DNA of 23,723 bases from a virus. Made by a program: the position numbers and the translations under genes. The notes below the pieces were generated by a model. It was not told the DNA's origin. It made no database searches and saw only the letters and a list, made by a program, of their open reading frames with translations. Position 1 is the first letter of the stretch; each line of letters begins with the position of its first letter. Shown piece after piece: positions 8,788-16,796 of this stretch. The stretch covers positions 1 to 23,723 of the IMG/VR virus record IMGVR_UViG_3300017703_000567; one strand, written 5' to 3'.

Positions 8788-9954
8788 TTAGTCGACAATA
8801 AAGAATTCATGGAAAGCTCCGGCGTCTCCGTTTGTACCGTCTTGACCAGCAAGACCATCATTGTTATCACCGTCACCTCCTGCGCCACCACTACCAGCAG
8901 TGCCGCCAGAAACATCGGTAGTCCATTCAAATACATCTTTTCGTGAAGCAATTAAAGCTGCAACACCACCCGCGCCACCTGCGCCTCCAGCTCCACCACC
9001 TCCACTATGAGCGCTTCCTTCTCCTGGTCCTCCTGCCGCTCCATTACCACCGTTTCCACCAACAGCATTAACGGCTCCGTTACCAGAAACAATAGCTGCG
9101 ACAATCAAGATGTTTCCTCCTGGGGAACCCCCTCCACCTCCACCTCCTCCATCTCCCCCATCTCCACCACCTCCACCTCCGAATCCCTGTCCAGATGAAC
9201 CACCACCACCACCACCGGCTCCTGCTGAGCCAAAGAATGGCTGAGGCACAAGTGCTGCGGGGTTTGTCCTCCAGCGTGCTACATGATTCAAATTATCAAA
9301 GCTACCAACTGATGCTATAGGTGCTGTTACAGAGCCTCCAGCACCAGCAGCGCCTCCAGGTGCACCAGCACCCTCACCTCCAGATGCTCCTCCAGCACCT
9401 CCAGCACCTCCAGCATCTCCCGCTACACCTACGGAATTTATTGCTGAACCACCACCACCACCACCACTACCAGCAGTACTAAAGGCATCGTTTCCACCTG
9501 CTCCCGCCCCACCTGCTCCAGATGCCACTGACCCATTGAGATAGTTTTGAGATAATGCTGTCCCAGCCGCTCCAGCAGTGAGACCACTTCCATTACCCCC
9601 TCTGGAGCCAGCCCTACTTATAGTACCGTAATGACTGAATTTAGTACGCACAGCGATAGAGAATCCATCTGGGTCTACAGTGACACCAGCTTCAATAACC
9701 AAACTGTCATAGAACATATTTTTGGTCAGCGTCGTATTGTCAGTTATAACAGTGTCGCCATCCGCCGCGTTACCGAACTCTGAAATAATCGCATTGAGAC
9801 GCGCAAGTGTTATCCACTGTGTACCATCCCATTGCTCCCACTCACCCGTATGTGGGTTGAGCCAGCGTGTAAATTGGCTAGGGCTATTGGGCCTATCTGG
9901 TTGGATAAGTTCTGAGCCGGAGCCAGCCGAAGTTAGTGGGGGTCGTATAAGCAT
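8788..9954 (-). CDS. Glycine-rich receptor-binding adhesin / tail fibre tip candidate
   Basis: 388 aa. Residues about 10-60 form a unique N-terminal part with WLNPHTGEWEQWDGTQW, likely the virion-anchoring part. Residues about 115-370 are dominated by long Gly-rich runs (many GG, GGG and GGGGGG tracts) broken by a few hydrophobic inserts, for example residues about 205-235 and ILIVAAIVSGNGAVNAVGG. Blocks of this kind form polyglycine-II helix bundles in known phage adhesins such as that of Salmonella phage S16, where the inserts carry specificity. The gene lies directly after the gp10-like nozzle gene; stop and start overlap in TAATG. The DNA is correspondingly C-rich on the plus strand (ccacctcc repeats). 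A host-receptor role is inferred. Confidence 0.65.
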   Translation of the reverse strand: MLIRPPLTSAGSGSELIQPDRPNSPSQFTRWLNPHTGEWEQWDGTQWITLARLNAIISEFGNAADGDTVITDNTTLTKNMFYDSLVIEAGVTVDPDGFSIAVRTKFSHYGTISRAGSRGGNGSGLTAGAAGTALSQNYLNGSVASGAGGAGAGGNDAFSTAGSGGGGGGSAINSVGVAGDAGGAGGAGGASGGEGAGAPGGAAGAGGSVTAPIASVGSFDNLNHVARWRTNPAALVPQPFFGSAGAGGGGGGSSGQGFGGGGGGDGGDGGGGGGGGSPGGNILIVAAIVSGNGAVNAVGGNGGNGAAGGPGEGSAHSGGGGAGGAGGAGGVAALIASRKDVFEWTTDVSGGTAGSGGAGGDGDNNDGLAGQDGTNGDAGAFHEFFIVD

Positions 9955-11681
9955 TATTTTACAATTCCGCCGAAGTAACCGAGATTAATAAGCTCGAACT
10001 CCGGTACGGCGATGGAGGATGAGCCAGTAATTTTATAGCTAAGGAACTCACCAGAATTTTTTGGTGGGTCGTCTGATGGATTACCAGTGACCTGTATCTC
10101 ATGGTCAGCAGATAGGGCACTATTAAGATCAACAGTCTCAACGGCAGTACCGTATGAGTTGCCACCAGGAGCAAAGAAGTAACTCTGGACCAATGAACTT
10201 GCGGCGTTGTTTTCTTGTCGGATGTGCAAGCTATGGTAGTGGTTTGGCCTCTTCCCGTACTCTCCCTTCTGCCAGTTTTGCTTTTCAATAACGTATGAAA
10301 TAGCAGTACCATCATCATCATACGTGCTACTTTCTTCAATCTCATATACCTGTCCACTATCTTGTGCACCAGCTACGAACTTCGTTCCGTAGTGGCCTAA
10401 CACAAGTGCGTCCATAGCGTCCGGCCTATCATCAAGGCTCCAAATCCATCGCACGTTCCCAAATGGGTCTCGCGGAGTATCAAGAGAAGCCTTCACGTTA
10501 AGTCGGTACCAGTCATTATCACAACACCAATGGACCTCACCTTTGTGTGTACCAGCACAAGTGGTCCGTAGATTCGCAGAACTTTGTGCGAGAATATTAT
10601 CATTGATGAAATCTTCAGAGATAGATAGTGGCTCGTTTACCTTACCTCGATTAGCCAAGGCTGCGAGAGAAAGAACACAGAAGCCGTACTCTTCAGAGAC
10701 GAAGAATATGTAGTCACCGTATGATGTGACACTTTTTGGGGCAGTGGTTCCTACTTCATTAAGAACCTCTACAAATTGGTGACGGTCCGGGTTATCTCCG
10801 AACATCACAGTGACACGCCTTCGTTCAAATATAACGAGCACAGACCCGAAGGAATAAACACGTTGGATTGGTGTGGCAAAATCGTACACAGCGTTACGGC
10901 TGAAGTGCTCGCCTACACCATTGTCTGAATAGAAGAGACTGGTGCCCTTCCATGCGAAGATACGGTTGTGGTGGACTTCTATTCCATCAAATGCTTTTGC
11001 GAAGTTGCTGGTATCAAGCTGCGTGAACGTGGTCCCATCACACTTGTAGAACTCTGTACCAGTAGCGATAAAGAATTCCTGTGCACGAGGGTTCACAGTA
11101 AATGCATCTGCGGTGGGGAGTGTATCAAACGCTTCATTAAGGTAGATGATGTCAGCATCATTACCTCCGATGTTTTTAATCTCACTGTTTATAGTAAGAA
11201 CCTGCTTTGTGTACGCACCGGGAGTCCAACCGATACCATCGTCTTCAATAGATGTAGCTTCGGCTGAGGTAGTGGTACCAGATGTACTGTTGCTAGAGCC
11301 TGTATCTTTTGTATTCAACGTAACCATCCATGTATCGGCCTCTGTAAAACCTCCGCCGGGTGCGCTTGCAGTGATTTCGCTCCATGTACTACCAGAAGAT
11401 TTATAAACTTTTCCTCCGGACATCTTTACATATAACTCAGTGCCCGCATCATCAACGAATGTATGAAGAGCGCGCACATCTGTTCCAGTGGTATGTGTCT
11501 GGGAAAATGATTTGATACCTCCAGGGCGAACCGCAAGGGTCTTCAAGTTCTTATTGACGATATTTTGAAGCAACGTAAATTCCCGCTTATCAAGTTTGAC
11601 ACCGCTCCGATCACTGGCTGTGCCATAGAAATTGGCAACAGTGACGGTAGATAACGATGGGGGTACAACAACACGGGTCAT
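9954..11681 (-). CDS. Tail nozzle / packaged-DNA stabilisation protein, P22 gp10-like
   Basis: 575 aa, beta-rich, with repeated blade-like units: ELYVKMSGGKVYKSSGSTWSEI, EFFIATGTEFYKCDGTTFTQLD, IFAWKGTSLFYSDNGVGEHFS, VRWIWSLDD and KFVAGAQDSGQVYEIEE. These fit the beta-propeller tail-hub proteins of P22-like podoviruses. The central section, residues about 270-345 (YSFGSVLVIFERRRVTVMFGDNPDRHQFVEV ... GTTAPKSVTSYGDYIFFVSEEYGFCVLS), is highly characteristic of that family. In P22 the homologue sits below the adaptor ring and prevents DNA leakage. The gene directly follows the gp4-like adaptor with an ATGA overlap, the same order as in P22-like tails. A Thr/Ser-rich insert lies near residues 125-150. 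Confidence 0.75.
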   Translation of the reverse strand: MTRVVVPPSLSTVTVANFYGTASDRSGVKLDKREFTLLQNIVNKNLKTLAVRPGGIKSFSQTHTTGTDVRALHTFVDDAGTELYVKMSGGKVYKSSGSTWSEITASAPGGGFTEADTWMVTLNTKDTGSSNSTSGTTTSAEATSIEDDGIGWTPGAYTKQVLTINSEIKNIGGNDADIIYLNEAFDTLPTADAFTVNPRAQEFFIATGTEFYKCDGTTFTQLDTSNFAKAFDGIEVHHNRIFAWKGTSLFYSDNGVGEHFSRNAVYDFATPIQRVYSFGSVLVIFERRRVTVMFGDNPDRHQFVEVLNEVGTTAPKSVTSYGDYIFFVSEEYGFCVLSLAALANRGKVNEPLSISEDFINDNILAQSSANLRTTCAGTHKGEVHWCCDNDWYRLNVKASLDTPRDPFGNVRWIWSLDDRPDAMDALVLGHYGTKFVAGAQDSGQVYEIEESSTYDDDGTAISYVIEKQNWQKGEYGKRPNHYHSLHIRQENNAASSLVQSYFFAPGGNSYGTAVETVDLNSALSADHEIQVTGNPSDDPPKNSGEFLSYKITGSSSIAVPEFELINLGYFGGIVK

Positions 11682-12343
11682 GTTCGGTGAATAATGGTAG
11701 TGCCTCCGCCACCCGCATCCGGGTCACGAGAGTTCATAAATACAGGTTCATCATCAATGGTACGGTATGCACGACGAGCACGTTCTAGCTCACCGTTGTA
11801 TCGGCCACTATACTTATCTGCTGTCGCAAATATGGGAGGGGATTGGTCGAGGTACCAAAGTTCTGCGGCTTTAACCGCTATTAAATCTCTAAACTCTTCT
11901 GGGATAACTGGTTCCGCACTGGCCCCAGAACCCATAAGAGAAAGCTTCATGGCAAAGAAATACATTGTGGTGCTCGCAAGTGCGGTACCGTTTTTCATTA
12001 CTTGTAATTGCCGTTGGGTATTACTGTTTCCCCATCCTGCATAGTAATAACCAGTGCGACTGTATCTCTGCTCTAGTTGTATGCGTGGGTATTTCAACTC
12101 ACCTGCATCTTCGACCCGTTCCATTTCTACAAAGTCAGCATCCATAAGAAGGATTCCACTTGCATCTGTTACGGCAGAATCCTTTGCATATCGAAGAATT
12201 GACTTATCAAATTGAGACCAGTCGGACTGCACTTGGCGGTCAGCCAGATCAAGGAAGAGGTCTAGGTCGGCGGTGACTGTAAGCTGGAAAGCAGTCTTAC
12301 GTTTGAGAGATGCACGCAGTTCAGCGCGAGTTGTAGCAGCCAA
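11678..12343 (-). CDS. Head-tail adaptor, P22 gp4-like
   Basis: 221 aa. The N-terminal helix pair (RAELRASLKRKTAF, then LDLFLDLADRQVQSDWSQFDKSI), a Tyr-rich middle (LEQRYSRTGYYYAGWG) and helical segments AVKAAELWYLDQ and KYSGRYNGELERARRAYRTI match the general plan of podovirus gp4-like adaptor proteins, which dock under the portal and receive the nozzle. Position immediately before the gp10-like gene supports this. The start is TTG at 12343: no ATG occurs in frame until residue 67, and a TTCCCC lies 9 nt upstream. The C-terminus is disordered and Gly-rich, and the stop overlaps the next ATG. Confidence 0.7.
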   Translation of the reverse strand: MAATTRAELRASLKRKTAFQLTVTADLDLFLDLADRQVQSDWSQFDKSILRYAKDSAVTDASGILLMDADFVEMERVEDAGELKYPRIQLEQRYSRTGYYYAGWGNSNTQRQLQVMKNGTALASTTMYFFAMKLSLMGSGASAEPVIPEEFRDLIAVKAAELWYLDQSPPIFATADKYSGRYNGELERARRAYRTIDDEPVFMNSRDPDAGGGGTTIIHRT

Positions 12344-12352
12344 GGTGGTAAA

Positions 12353-12358
12353 GGGGAA
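12353..12358 (-). promoter_or_regulatory. TTCCCC start motif before adaptor gene
   Basis: TTCCCC ends 9 nt before the TTG start at 12343 and fills most of the 15-bp intergenic gap. It supports the TTG start, which has no Shine-Dalgarno. Confidence 0.5.
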
Positions 12359-13168
12359 CTAAGCATTAATATGAGAGTCTAGCCACTCTTTTACCCTTTC
12401 ATCATCACCTCCATACTTGAGAACCAAAGCGCGGAACTCTGTATAAAGATTTTTGATAGGGCGTAGCTTTATCTCTAAGTTGCTAAGATCAGTAACCTTT
12501 GCGTCGTTAAGACTTTTAGACTGTTCAACATCTTGCCTAACGCCATCAAGCTCTTTAAGAGTCTTAGCGTTACTAGCGAGAGTTGCTTCAACCTGGGCTA
12601 GATCATCTGCAACAGATTTTTCTCTATCGGAAACTGCACCTTCGCGCTGTCCAACCGACTGCACCTTTTCAGCAAGAGAAGCTTCTTTTGCTTTGAGATT
12701 ATCCTCACGCTCATCGAGAACACGAGCATTAGAATCGTTGTTTGACGCGGTTGCGGCGCACCCTTGGAGGCGTGACTTGAGTTGGAACTCTGTTCGAGTG
12801 GCTTCTTTTTCACGGGTTTCTAAGCCTTTCTCTTTCTCATCGAGGATTGCTTCATGCTCACGCTGTTTAGCGAGGGCAGTATTAGCTTCAGTTTTAAGTG
12901 CGTCCAATTTCTCAGACTCCTTATCCTCGTAAGCTTTGAGTTTTTCCTCTGCTTCTTTTAGAGCTTCCTGCTTATTTGTAAGTGACCTCTGCGTATTTGC
13001 AACTTCAGTGAATAGAGAAGTTTTCTTCTCCATCATATCAGCAAATTCCGTTTTGGCACTTTCAAGTTCCTCCTTTGCTTTACGTGACTCATGTACGTAA
13101 AACGCATATTGCTCAGCCACCTCTTCCATAGAGGATGCCGGTGGTGTAGGAGTAGGTTCATCAGTCAT
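12359..13168 (-). CDS. Long coiled-coil protein (269 aa)
   Basis: After an N-terminal Pro/Thr-rich tail (MTDEPTPTPPASS) nearly the whole protein is a charged heptad-type coiled coil (residues about 20-235: SRKAKEELESAKTEFADMMEKK, AEEKLKAYEDKESEKLDALK and so on), ending in a short mixed domain with KYGGDDERVKEWLDSHI. No family recognised. The start is ATG 13168, overlapping the end of the upstream gene by 8 bp; the alternative TTG at 13174 adds only two residues. Between decoration-type and adaptor genes, it could be an elongated head or tail accessory or an assembly chaperone. It resembles its upstream neighbour and the scaffold in having an acidic/Pro-rich head followed by a coil. Confidence 0.6.
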   Translation of the reverse strand: MTDEPTPTPPASSMEEVAEQYAFYVHESRKAKEELESAKTEFADMMEKKTSLFTEVANTQRSLTNKQEALKEAEEKLKAYEDKESEKLDALKTEANTALAKQREHEAILDEKEKGLETREKEATRTEFQLKSRLQGCAATASNNDSNARVLDEREDNLKAKEASLAEKVQSVGQREGAVSDREKSVADDLAQVEATLASNAKTLKELDGVRQDVEQSKSLNDAKVTDLSNLEIKLRPIKNLYTEFRALVLKYGGDDERVKEWLDSHINA

Positions 13169-13670
13169 TTTCAACTTGGGTAGCTAATTCAATACGTTTA
13201 TTCGCAGCAGCGAGCATATCGTTTGCTTCGTCGCGGAGGTCAGTCATTGCTTTCGATTTTTTTGCAATTTCCTTTTCTCCTAATTCGAGTTCGGCCATAC
13301 GAGCGTCAGCTTTTACGATTGCAGCTTCGGCATCAGCCTTCATATTGGCGGCTTCAGTCTTAGCATTGTCATGTCTCTTTATAAGAGCCATAGCTTCAGT
13401 CATTGAGGACATGCCTCGACTTTCGAGTTCCATAAGGAGGTCTATTTCCTTATCTTCCTCGTCTGTTACCTCTGGAACTTCTGGAGCTTCTGGAACTTCT
13501 GGAGCTTCTGGAGGAGTGTCATCAGATGGAGGGGCTTCAGCAGCACCTTCATCAGACGGTGGTGTTTCAGTGGGAGGACTCTCCTCAACTTGAGGGGCAT
13601 CCTCCCCACCAGGGGACTCCGGAGCATCTGACTCCGGAGTATCCACTGGAGTTGTGTCTTCATCAGACAT
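13161..13670 (-). CDS. Pro/Glu-rich plus coiled-coil protein (169 aa)
   Basis: Residues 1-75 are disordered, Pro, Glu, Asp and Ser-rich, with tandem PE(A/V) triplets. Residues about 76-165 are an Ala/Lys/Glu-rich coil (KTEAANMKADAEAAIVKADARMAELELGEKE). The coil resembles the one in the scaffold protein (TEAKNAEKARADAAEARIAELEG), so a scaffold-related or assembly-chaperone origin is possible. It is coupled to the following 269-aa coiled-coil gene by an 8-bp overlap. Start ATG 13670 has a TTCCCC 10 nt upstream and no Shine-Dalgarno. No enzymatic function is visible. Confidence 0.6.
   Translation of the reverse strand: MSDEDTTPVDTPESDAPESPGGEDAPQVEESPPTETPPSDEGAAEAPPSDDTPPEAPEVPEAPEVPEVTDEEDKEIDLLMELESRGMSSMTEAMALIKRHDNAKTEAANMKADAEAAIVKADARMAELELGEKEIAKKSKAMTDLRDEANDMLAAANKRIELATQVEND
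13471..13513 (-). repeat. 9-bp tandem repeat encoding Pro-Glu-(Ala/Val)
   Basis: On the plus strand, four to five units of tctggaact/tctggagct follow each other, alternating a and g at one position. They encode the PEAPEVPEAPEV part of the 169-aa protein. Such tracts can change copy number by slippage without breaking the frame. Confidence 0.75.
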
Positions 13671-13680
13671 AACTTTTAAA

Positions 13681-13686
13681 GGGGAA
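13681..13686 (-). promoter_or_regulatory. TTCCCC start motif before 169-aa gene
   Basis: TTCCCC ends 10 nt before ATG 13670, inside the 30-bp gap after the decoration-like gene. No Shine-Dalgarno is present. Confidence 0.5.
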
Positions 13687-13700
13687 AGAAGTACAAATCC

Positions 13701-14300
13701 TTACGCTACGGTGTAGGCAGGAATGTAGTGGGCTACGCCACCAATATCAATTTTCAAGAATTCATCAGCAGCCACAGTTTGTGGTGCCTTCATTGTTGTA
13801 TCGGTAGTACCTGTTGCCTTAAGAACGGAGTCTGCAACGCCAAGAGCGGACATATCAATACCGAGTACACCTGTACCTGTAATCGACATTGCTGCACCAG
13901 CAGTAGAGTCATTTTGTAGACTCAAACAAACGGCACCTGTAGCTGCGGTGTTATCGTTAGTAATTTGCACAAGTACACGAGTACCAGTGTCAGAAGAGTC
14001 ACTAACAAAACTAGCAAGACCTCCTGTAGTAAGGGCATCTCCATCATTCATTTGGAGACCCATACCAGTAGTGATTGTATCAACAGTAGCGTCGATAAAT
14101 ACACCAGTTGCCACCTCTGGATGAACGTGGAAAACCACGACATCAGAGTTATCTTTGATTGCAAACGGTGACGTCGTTTGCGTTTCGTTGAGACGAATAG
14201 AAATCGCACGAGAATCGGCATCGAGTACTAGGTCGATGGCCTCAACGCTCGCGTCTGTAATATTCGTCTGTTCCTGTAGTCTTAGGTATTCTTTAGACAT
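13701..14300 (-). CDS. Capsid decoration / head-fibre-like protein (199 aa)
   Basis: Beta-rich, Thr, Asp and Gly-rich protein without charged coils. Sections such as RAISIRLNETQTTSPFAIKDNSDVVVFHVHPE, GTRVLVQITNDNTAATGAVCLSLQNDSTAGAAMSITGTG and the end EFLKIDIGGVAHYIPAYTVA suggest repeated strands of a trimeric beta-prism or beta-helix, as in virion decoration or head-fibre proteins. It lies two genes after the major capsid gene, the usual place for such proteins. The start is preceded by TTCCAA at 10 nt and only 5 bp separate it from the previous stop. Family not certain. Confidence 0.6.
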   Translation of the reverse strand: MSKEYLRLQEQTNITDASVEAIDLVLDADSRAISIRLNETQTTSPFAIKDNSDVVVFHVHPEVATGVFIDATVDTITTGMGLQMNDGDALTTGGLASFVSDSSDTGTRVLVQITNDNTAATGAVCLSLQNDSTAGAAMSITGTGVLGIDMSALGVADSVLKATGTTDTTMKAPQTVAADEFLKIDIGGVAHYIPAYTVA

Positions 14301-14305
14301 AAGAT

Positions 14306-14584
14306 TTAAGTTGGAAGAGAAGAAAAAGATAGGCGTCTTTGGGGACCGGACAGTATATTTCCACGCTTCATCTGGTTATGGACGAGTGGTTCTAGTTCCT
14401 CGGATAGCTCATTTTGGATACGACGGTCTGTCTCCTCTTTGTGAGATTCTTGTCGTGCCTCCATAGTATCGAGGTGGGCGTCATTACGACGCTTAGCCTC
14501 TTGGAACTCTTCGCGTTCCTTTGGAGAACGGAAGTTCTTGTGAACACCTTTCCACACCTCTGATGAAATATCGGAGTTATTCAT
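14306..14584 (-). CDS. Small hydrophilic protein (92 aa)
   Basis: Charged helical protein (KEREEFQEAKRRNDAHLDTMEARQESHKEETDRRIQNELSEELEP), no Cys, no membrane segment. Not recognised. It starts 2 nt after the major capsid stop (TAATTATG junction), consistent with translational coupling, and ends 5 bp before the decoration-like gene. Codon phase and position support it as real. A head-assembly accessory is a guess from position only. Confidence 0.55.
   Translation of the reverse strand: MNNSDISSEVWKGVHKNFRSPKEREEFQEAKRRNDAHLDTMEARQESHKEETDRRIQNELSEELEPLVHNQMKRGNILSGPQRRLSFSSLPT
14311..14316 (-). promoter_or_regulatory. TTCCAA start motif before decoration-like gene
   Basis: TTCCAA ends 10 nt before ATG 14300. 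It lies within the 3' end of the preceding gene. Confidence 0.45.
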
Positions 14585-14586
14585 AA

Positions 14587-15894
14587 TTATCCAGTAATAC
14601 CAGTAAGACGACCAGAAGCACGAGCGTTCGTTTGAACGATTTGACCGTAATGAACAAACGGGAATTCATAGTTAGTTTGTCCACTAATACGCTGACCAGT
14701 AGCACCATTCATCTGAAGAGCATCTTCAAGGAATCCGAATGGGTGCATTTCAGCAAAGAAGTAACCTTCTGTATCGACAACTTGCATTTCTCCGTCAGCC
14801 ATGTCAGTCGCTAGGAAGACAGGGTAATCTCCATCAGGAGCAAAGTAAGTAAGTTGTGAAGCACCAGCAGCGAACATACCATCCATGCCCTGGGCCTTGT
14901 GAGTGGTGGAACGCTTGTTAGCAGTTAGAAGATCAGAGTAACGCCTCCACTGGGTCTTGTTACCTTGAATGAATACTTTCTTAGGGTCGTTAGCGTAATC
15001 TCGAACGTCTGTGATAATACTATCAATATCAGAAATTGCGAGAGTTCCAACAGAAGTAGCCTTCTGTGAAGCGAACCAGAAATTGGTTGCTTTGTTCACG
15101 TTCTGGATAGTTCCTGTTGTATCAATGAGTTCTTCGAGACATGCGAACTCGCGGTATGCACTTGAAGCGTAAACATTCTTACGAACGATTACATCATCAT
15201 CTGCAAAGTTTCCTGCGGAAGAGACGACGAACTTTGTAGCACTTGTGATGCTAGAAACTTCGACTTCATCAGCAGTACCAGCTTCAATAGCTGAAGTGGT
15301 ACCAATCCAGTATTTACCGGTTGGGAAGATGTAACGTGTAGCTGTTCCTTCTGACGTACCGCCGTTATCCACTGTTACAGTAGTGGATGAAGTGGTTGCA
15401 GTGTTCACATACGCTACGATACCGTCGCGTTTGTGAGTTGCCATACGAGAGAAGTCTTTCTGCGCTTGGCGCAGGGAGTTTAGTGCGTGTCGAGATACCT
15501 GCTCAACAAGAGCAATGTCATTGTTTCGAGATGCAGCAATAGAAGCACGAGAGAGCTTGAAAGCACCTTCGTAGAATCGGATAGTTGCTTGGGAACGGTC
15601 TTCAGCCCTCTTTCCATATTCAAGAGAGACGTCTTCCGCTACCGCGTAACCACCACCGAAAAGAGAGTGTTCATGCACAACGTCGATAAGATTACCTGCT
15701 TGCACGGTTTTAACCGGCTGGACACGAGGACGATTAACAGCACCAGTCATCTGGTCAACTGCTTTATCTTCCCACCCGAACATTTGTAAAACGGGAGATG
15801 TACCAGTACGCAAGTGGTTTTCTGCGAGCGTTGGGAACACTTTTTCCTTAATGGATTTGCTTGCCGCATCTGAGATGGTCAATAGATCACCCAT
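14587..15894 (-). CDS. Major capsid protein
   Basis: 435 aa, with features of an HK97-fold coat protein. The N-terminus (SIKEKVFPTLAENHLRTGTSPVLQMFGWEDK) is followed by VHEHSLFGGGYAVAEDVSLEYGKRAEDRSQATIRFYEGAFKLSRASIAASRNN, a long spine-like helix region (residues about 125-155), a beta-rich insertion (residues about 160-240, TATTSSTTVTVDNGG ... VVSSAGNFADDDVIV), then DIDSIITDVRDYANDPKKVFIQGNKTQWRRYSDLL and the C-terminal domain ending FPFVHYGQIVQTNARASGRLTGITG. The position directly after a scaffold-type gene is decisive. The start at 15894 lacks a Shine-Dalgarno and has a TTCCAA 9 nt upstream. The insertion may be an I-domain-like module; this is inference. Confidence 0.85.
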   Translation of the reverse strand: MGDLLTISDAASKSIKEKVFPTLAENHLRTGTSPVLQMFGWEDKAVDQMTGAVNRPRVQPVKTVQAGNLIDVVHEHSLFGGGYAVAEDVSLEYGKRAEDRSQATIRFYEGAFKLSRASIAASRNNDIALVEQVSRHALNSLRQAQKDFSRMATHKRDGIVAYVNTATTSSTTVTVDNGGTSEGTATRYIFPTGKYWIGTTSAIEAGTADEVEVSSITSATKFVVSSAGNFADDDVIVRKNVYASSAYREFACLEELIDTTGTIQNVNKATNFWFASQKATSVGTLAISDIDSIITDVRDYANDPKKVFIQGNKTQWRRYSDLLTANKRSTTHKAQGMDGMFAAGASQLTYFAPDGDYPVFLATDMADGEMQVVDTEGYFFAEMHPFGFLEDALQMNGATGQRISGQTNYEFPFVHYGQIVQTNARASGRLTGITG

Positions 15895-15903
15895 AAGAGA
15901 AGC

Positions 15904-15909
15904 TTGGAA
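15904..15909 (-). promoter_or_regulatory. TTCCAA start motif before major capsid gene
   Basis: TTCCAA ends 9 nt before ATG 15894 in the 40-bp scaffold-capsid gap. The rest of that leader is pyrimidine-rich (CTTCTCTT next to the ATG). As the most highly expressed virion gene would need strong initiation, the absence of any AGGAG is notable. Confidence 0.5.
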
Positions 15910-15934
15910 AAAAGATAGGGATGCTCATGTTTAC

Positions 15935-16729
15935 CTAGAGTCCTAGATTGGCCATGAGACCGGCCTTAAGGTCTGAGATATTATCGTATCTCCTGGGTCC
16001 GTTAGATGGAGTTTGACCTCCCTCTGCTGGAGCCGCGATTGTTGGGGGTGTTGGTCCACCGTCGCTACCTTCAAGAATCTTGTTTCCTTTCATCTCTGCG
16101 ATAGCGTCAGCTTTCAACGTACTGGCAATGACGTCCCAAGGTGCCCCAGCAAGATACTTAAGGTTTGGGTCATATTGGATTGTCTCCAAATAAACCTTCA
16201 ACTCTTCTCTTGTTACCTGCGGCAATTCTTTACCATCGAATTTCGTGAGAGTTGCTTCAAGCTGCTTTTCATCAGCAATATCAGCATTCTCTTGATCTCT
16301 TCTGGCAAATTCTTGATCGACCATTGCTTGGACTTCCTCCGGCTTCTTGTATCCCGACTTCTGTGCAAGTGACTCAAAGAGTGCAAGCTGTCCATCTGGG
16401 TCATCGTCTACTGGAGCTGGCGTCCCGCCAGTTGGTGGTTGACCTTCTAGTTCTGCAATTCGAGCCTCAGCAGCGTCGGCTCGCGCCTTCTCTGCATTCT
16501 TGGCTTCAGTCTGCCGTCCAATAATATCTTTACCGTATTGAGGCAGTGCATCGTATCCACCCGACGTCTGGCTTGAAGGTGGCTCACTATTTGCAAGTGG
16601 CTCTCCGCTTCCAGGGGGGACGGGATTGTTCGGGTCATCTCCGTTCGTTGGTGGGTTCGCAGGTGGCTCGGCTGCGGGTGGAGGTACGGGTTCTCCACCG
16701 GTTGGTGTAACGCCTGGTTCATCACTCAT
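15935..16729 (-). CDS. Scaffolding protein
   Basis: 264 aa. A Pro/Gly/Glu-rich disordered N-terminus (residues 1-60, MSDEPGVTPTGGEPVPPP) is followed by a coil (QTEAKNAEKARADAAEARIAELEG), a helical middle part (LALFESLAQKSGYKKPEEVQAMVDQEFARRDQENADIADEKQLEATL) and a C-terminal end with RRYDNISDLKAGLMANLGL. This composition and the place between portal and major capsid genes are typical of phage scaffolds, which direct procapsid assembly and leave before packaging. ATG 16729 was chosen over 16834 because the extra 35 residues read through the structured RNA region and the MSDE start has a TTCCAA 8 nt upstream. Confidence 0.75.
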   Translation of the reverse strand: MSDEPGVTPTGGEPVPPPAAEPPANPPTNGDDPNNPVPPGSGEPLANSEPPSSQTSGGYDALPQYGKDIIGRQTEAKNAEKARADAAEARIAELEGQPPTGGTPAPVDDDPDGQLALFESLAQKSGYKKPEEVQAMVDQEFARRDQENADIADEKQLEATLTKFDGKELPQVTREELKVYLETIQYDPNLKYLAGAPWDVIASTLKADAIAEMKGNKILEGSDGGPTPPTIAAPAEGGQTPSNGPRRYDNISDLKAGLMANLGL

Positions 16730-16737
16730 GGTAGTAA

Positions 16738-16743
16738 TTGGAA
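16738..16743 (-). promoter_or_regulatory. TTCCAA start motif before scaffold gene
   Basis: TTCCAA ends 8 nt before ATG 16729 and supports that start. No Shine-Dalgarno is present. Confidence 0.5.
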
Positions 16744-16753
16744 TGTGATATAG

Positions 16754-16783
16754 CCCACGTTTTTTAAACGGGGTAGCTTCCCC
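16754..16783 (-). promoter_or_regulatory. Overlapping, mutually exclusive hairpins in scaffold leader
   Basis: On the minus strand GGGGAAGCTACCCC (16783-16770) can form a short G/C stem. The same CCCC can instead start a second hairpin, CCCCGTTT-AAA-AAACG with a bulged T and GGG (16773-16754). Only one can form at a time. No U-run follows, so this is not an ordinary terminator. It lies between the three-way-junction RNA and the scaffold start. Confidence 0.35.
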
Positions 16784-16796
16784 TATTGGCAATGTA

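Noticed and set aside
8787-8951. N-terminal extension of the Arg-rich protein (MLHEKMYLNG...)
   Set aside because: It reads through the adhesin gene in another frame; the TAATATG junction at 8786 explains the start.
9000-9560. ccacctcc-rich repeats as possible CRISPR or satellite
   Set aside because: They are Gly codons of the adhesin read on the other strand, with no constant repeat-spacer unit.
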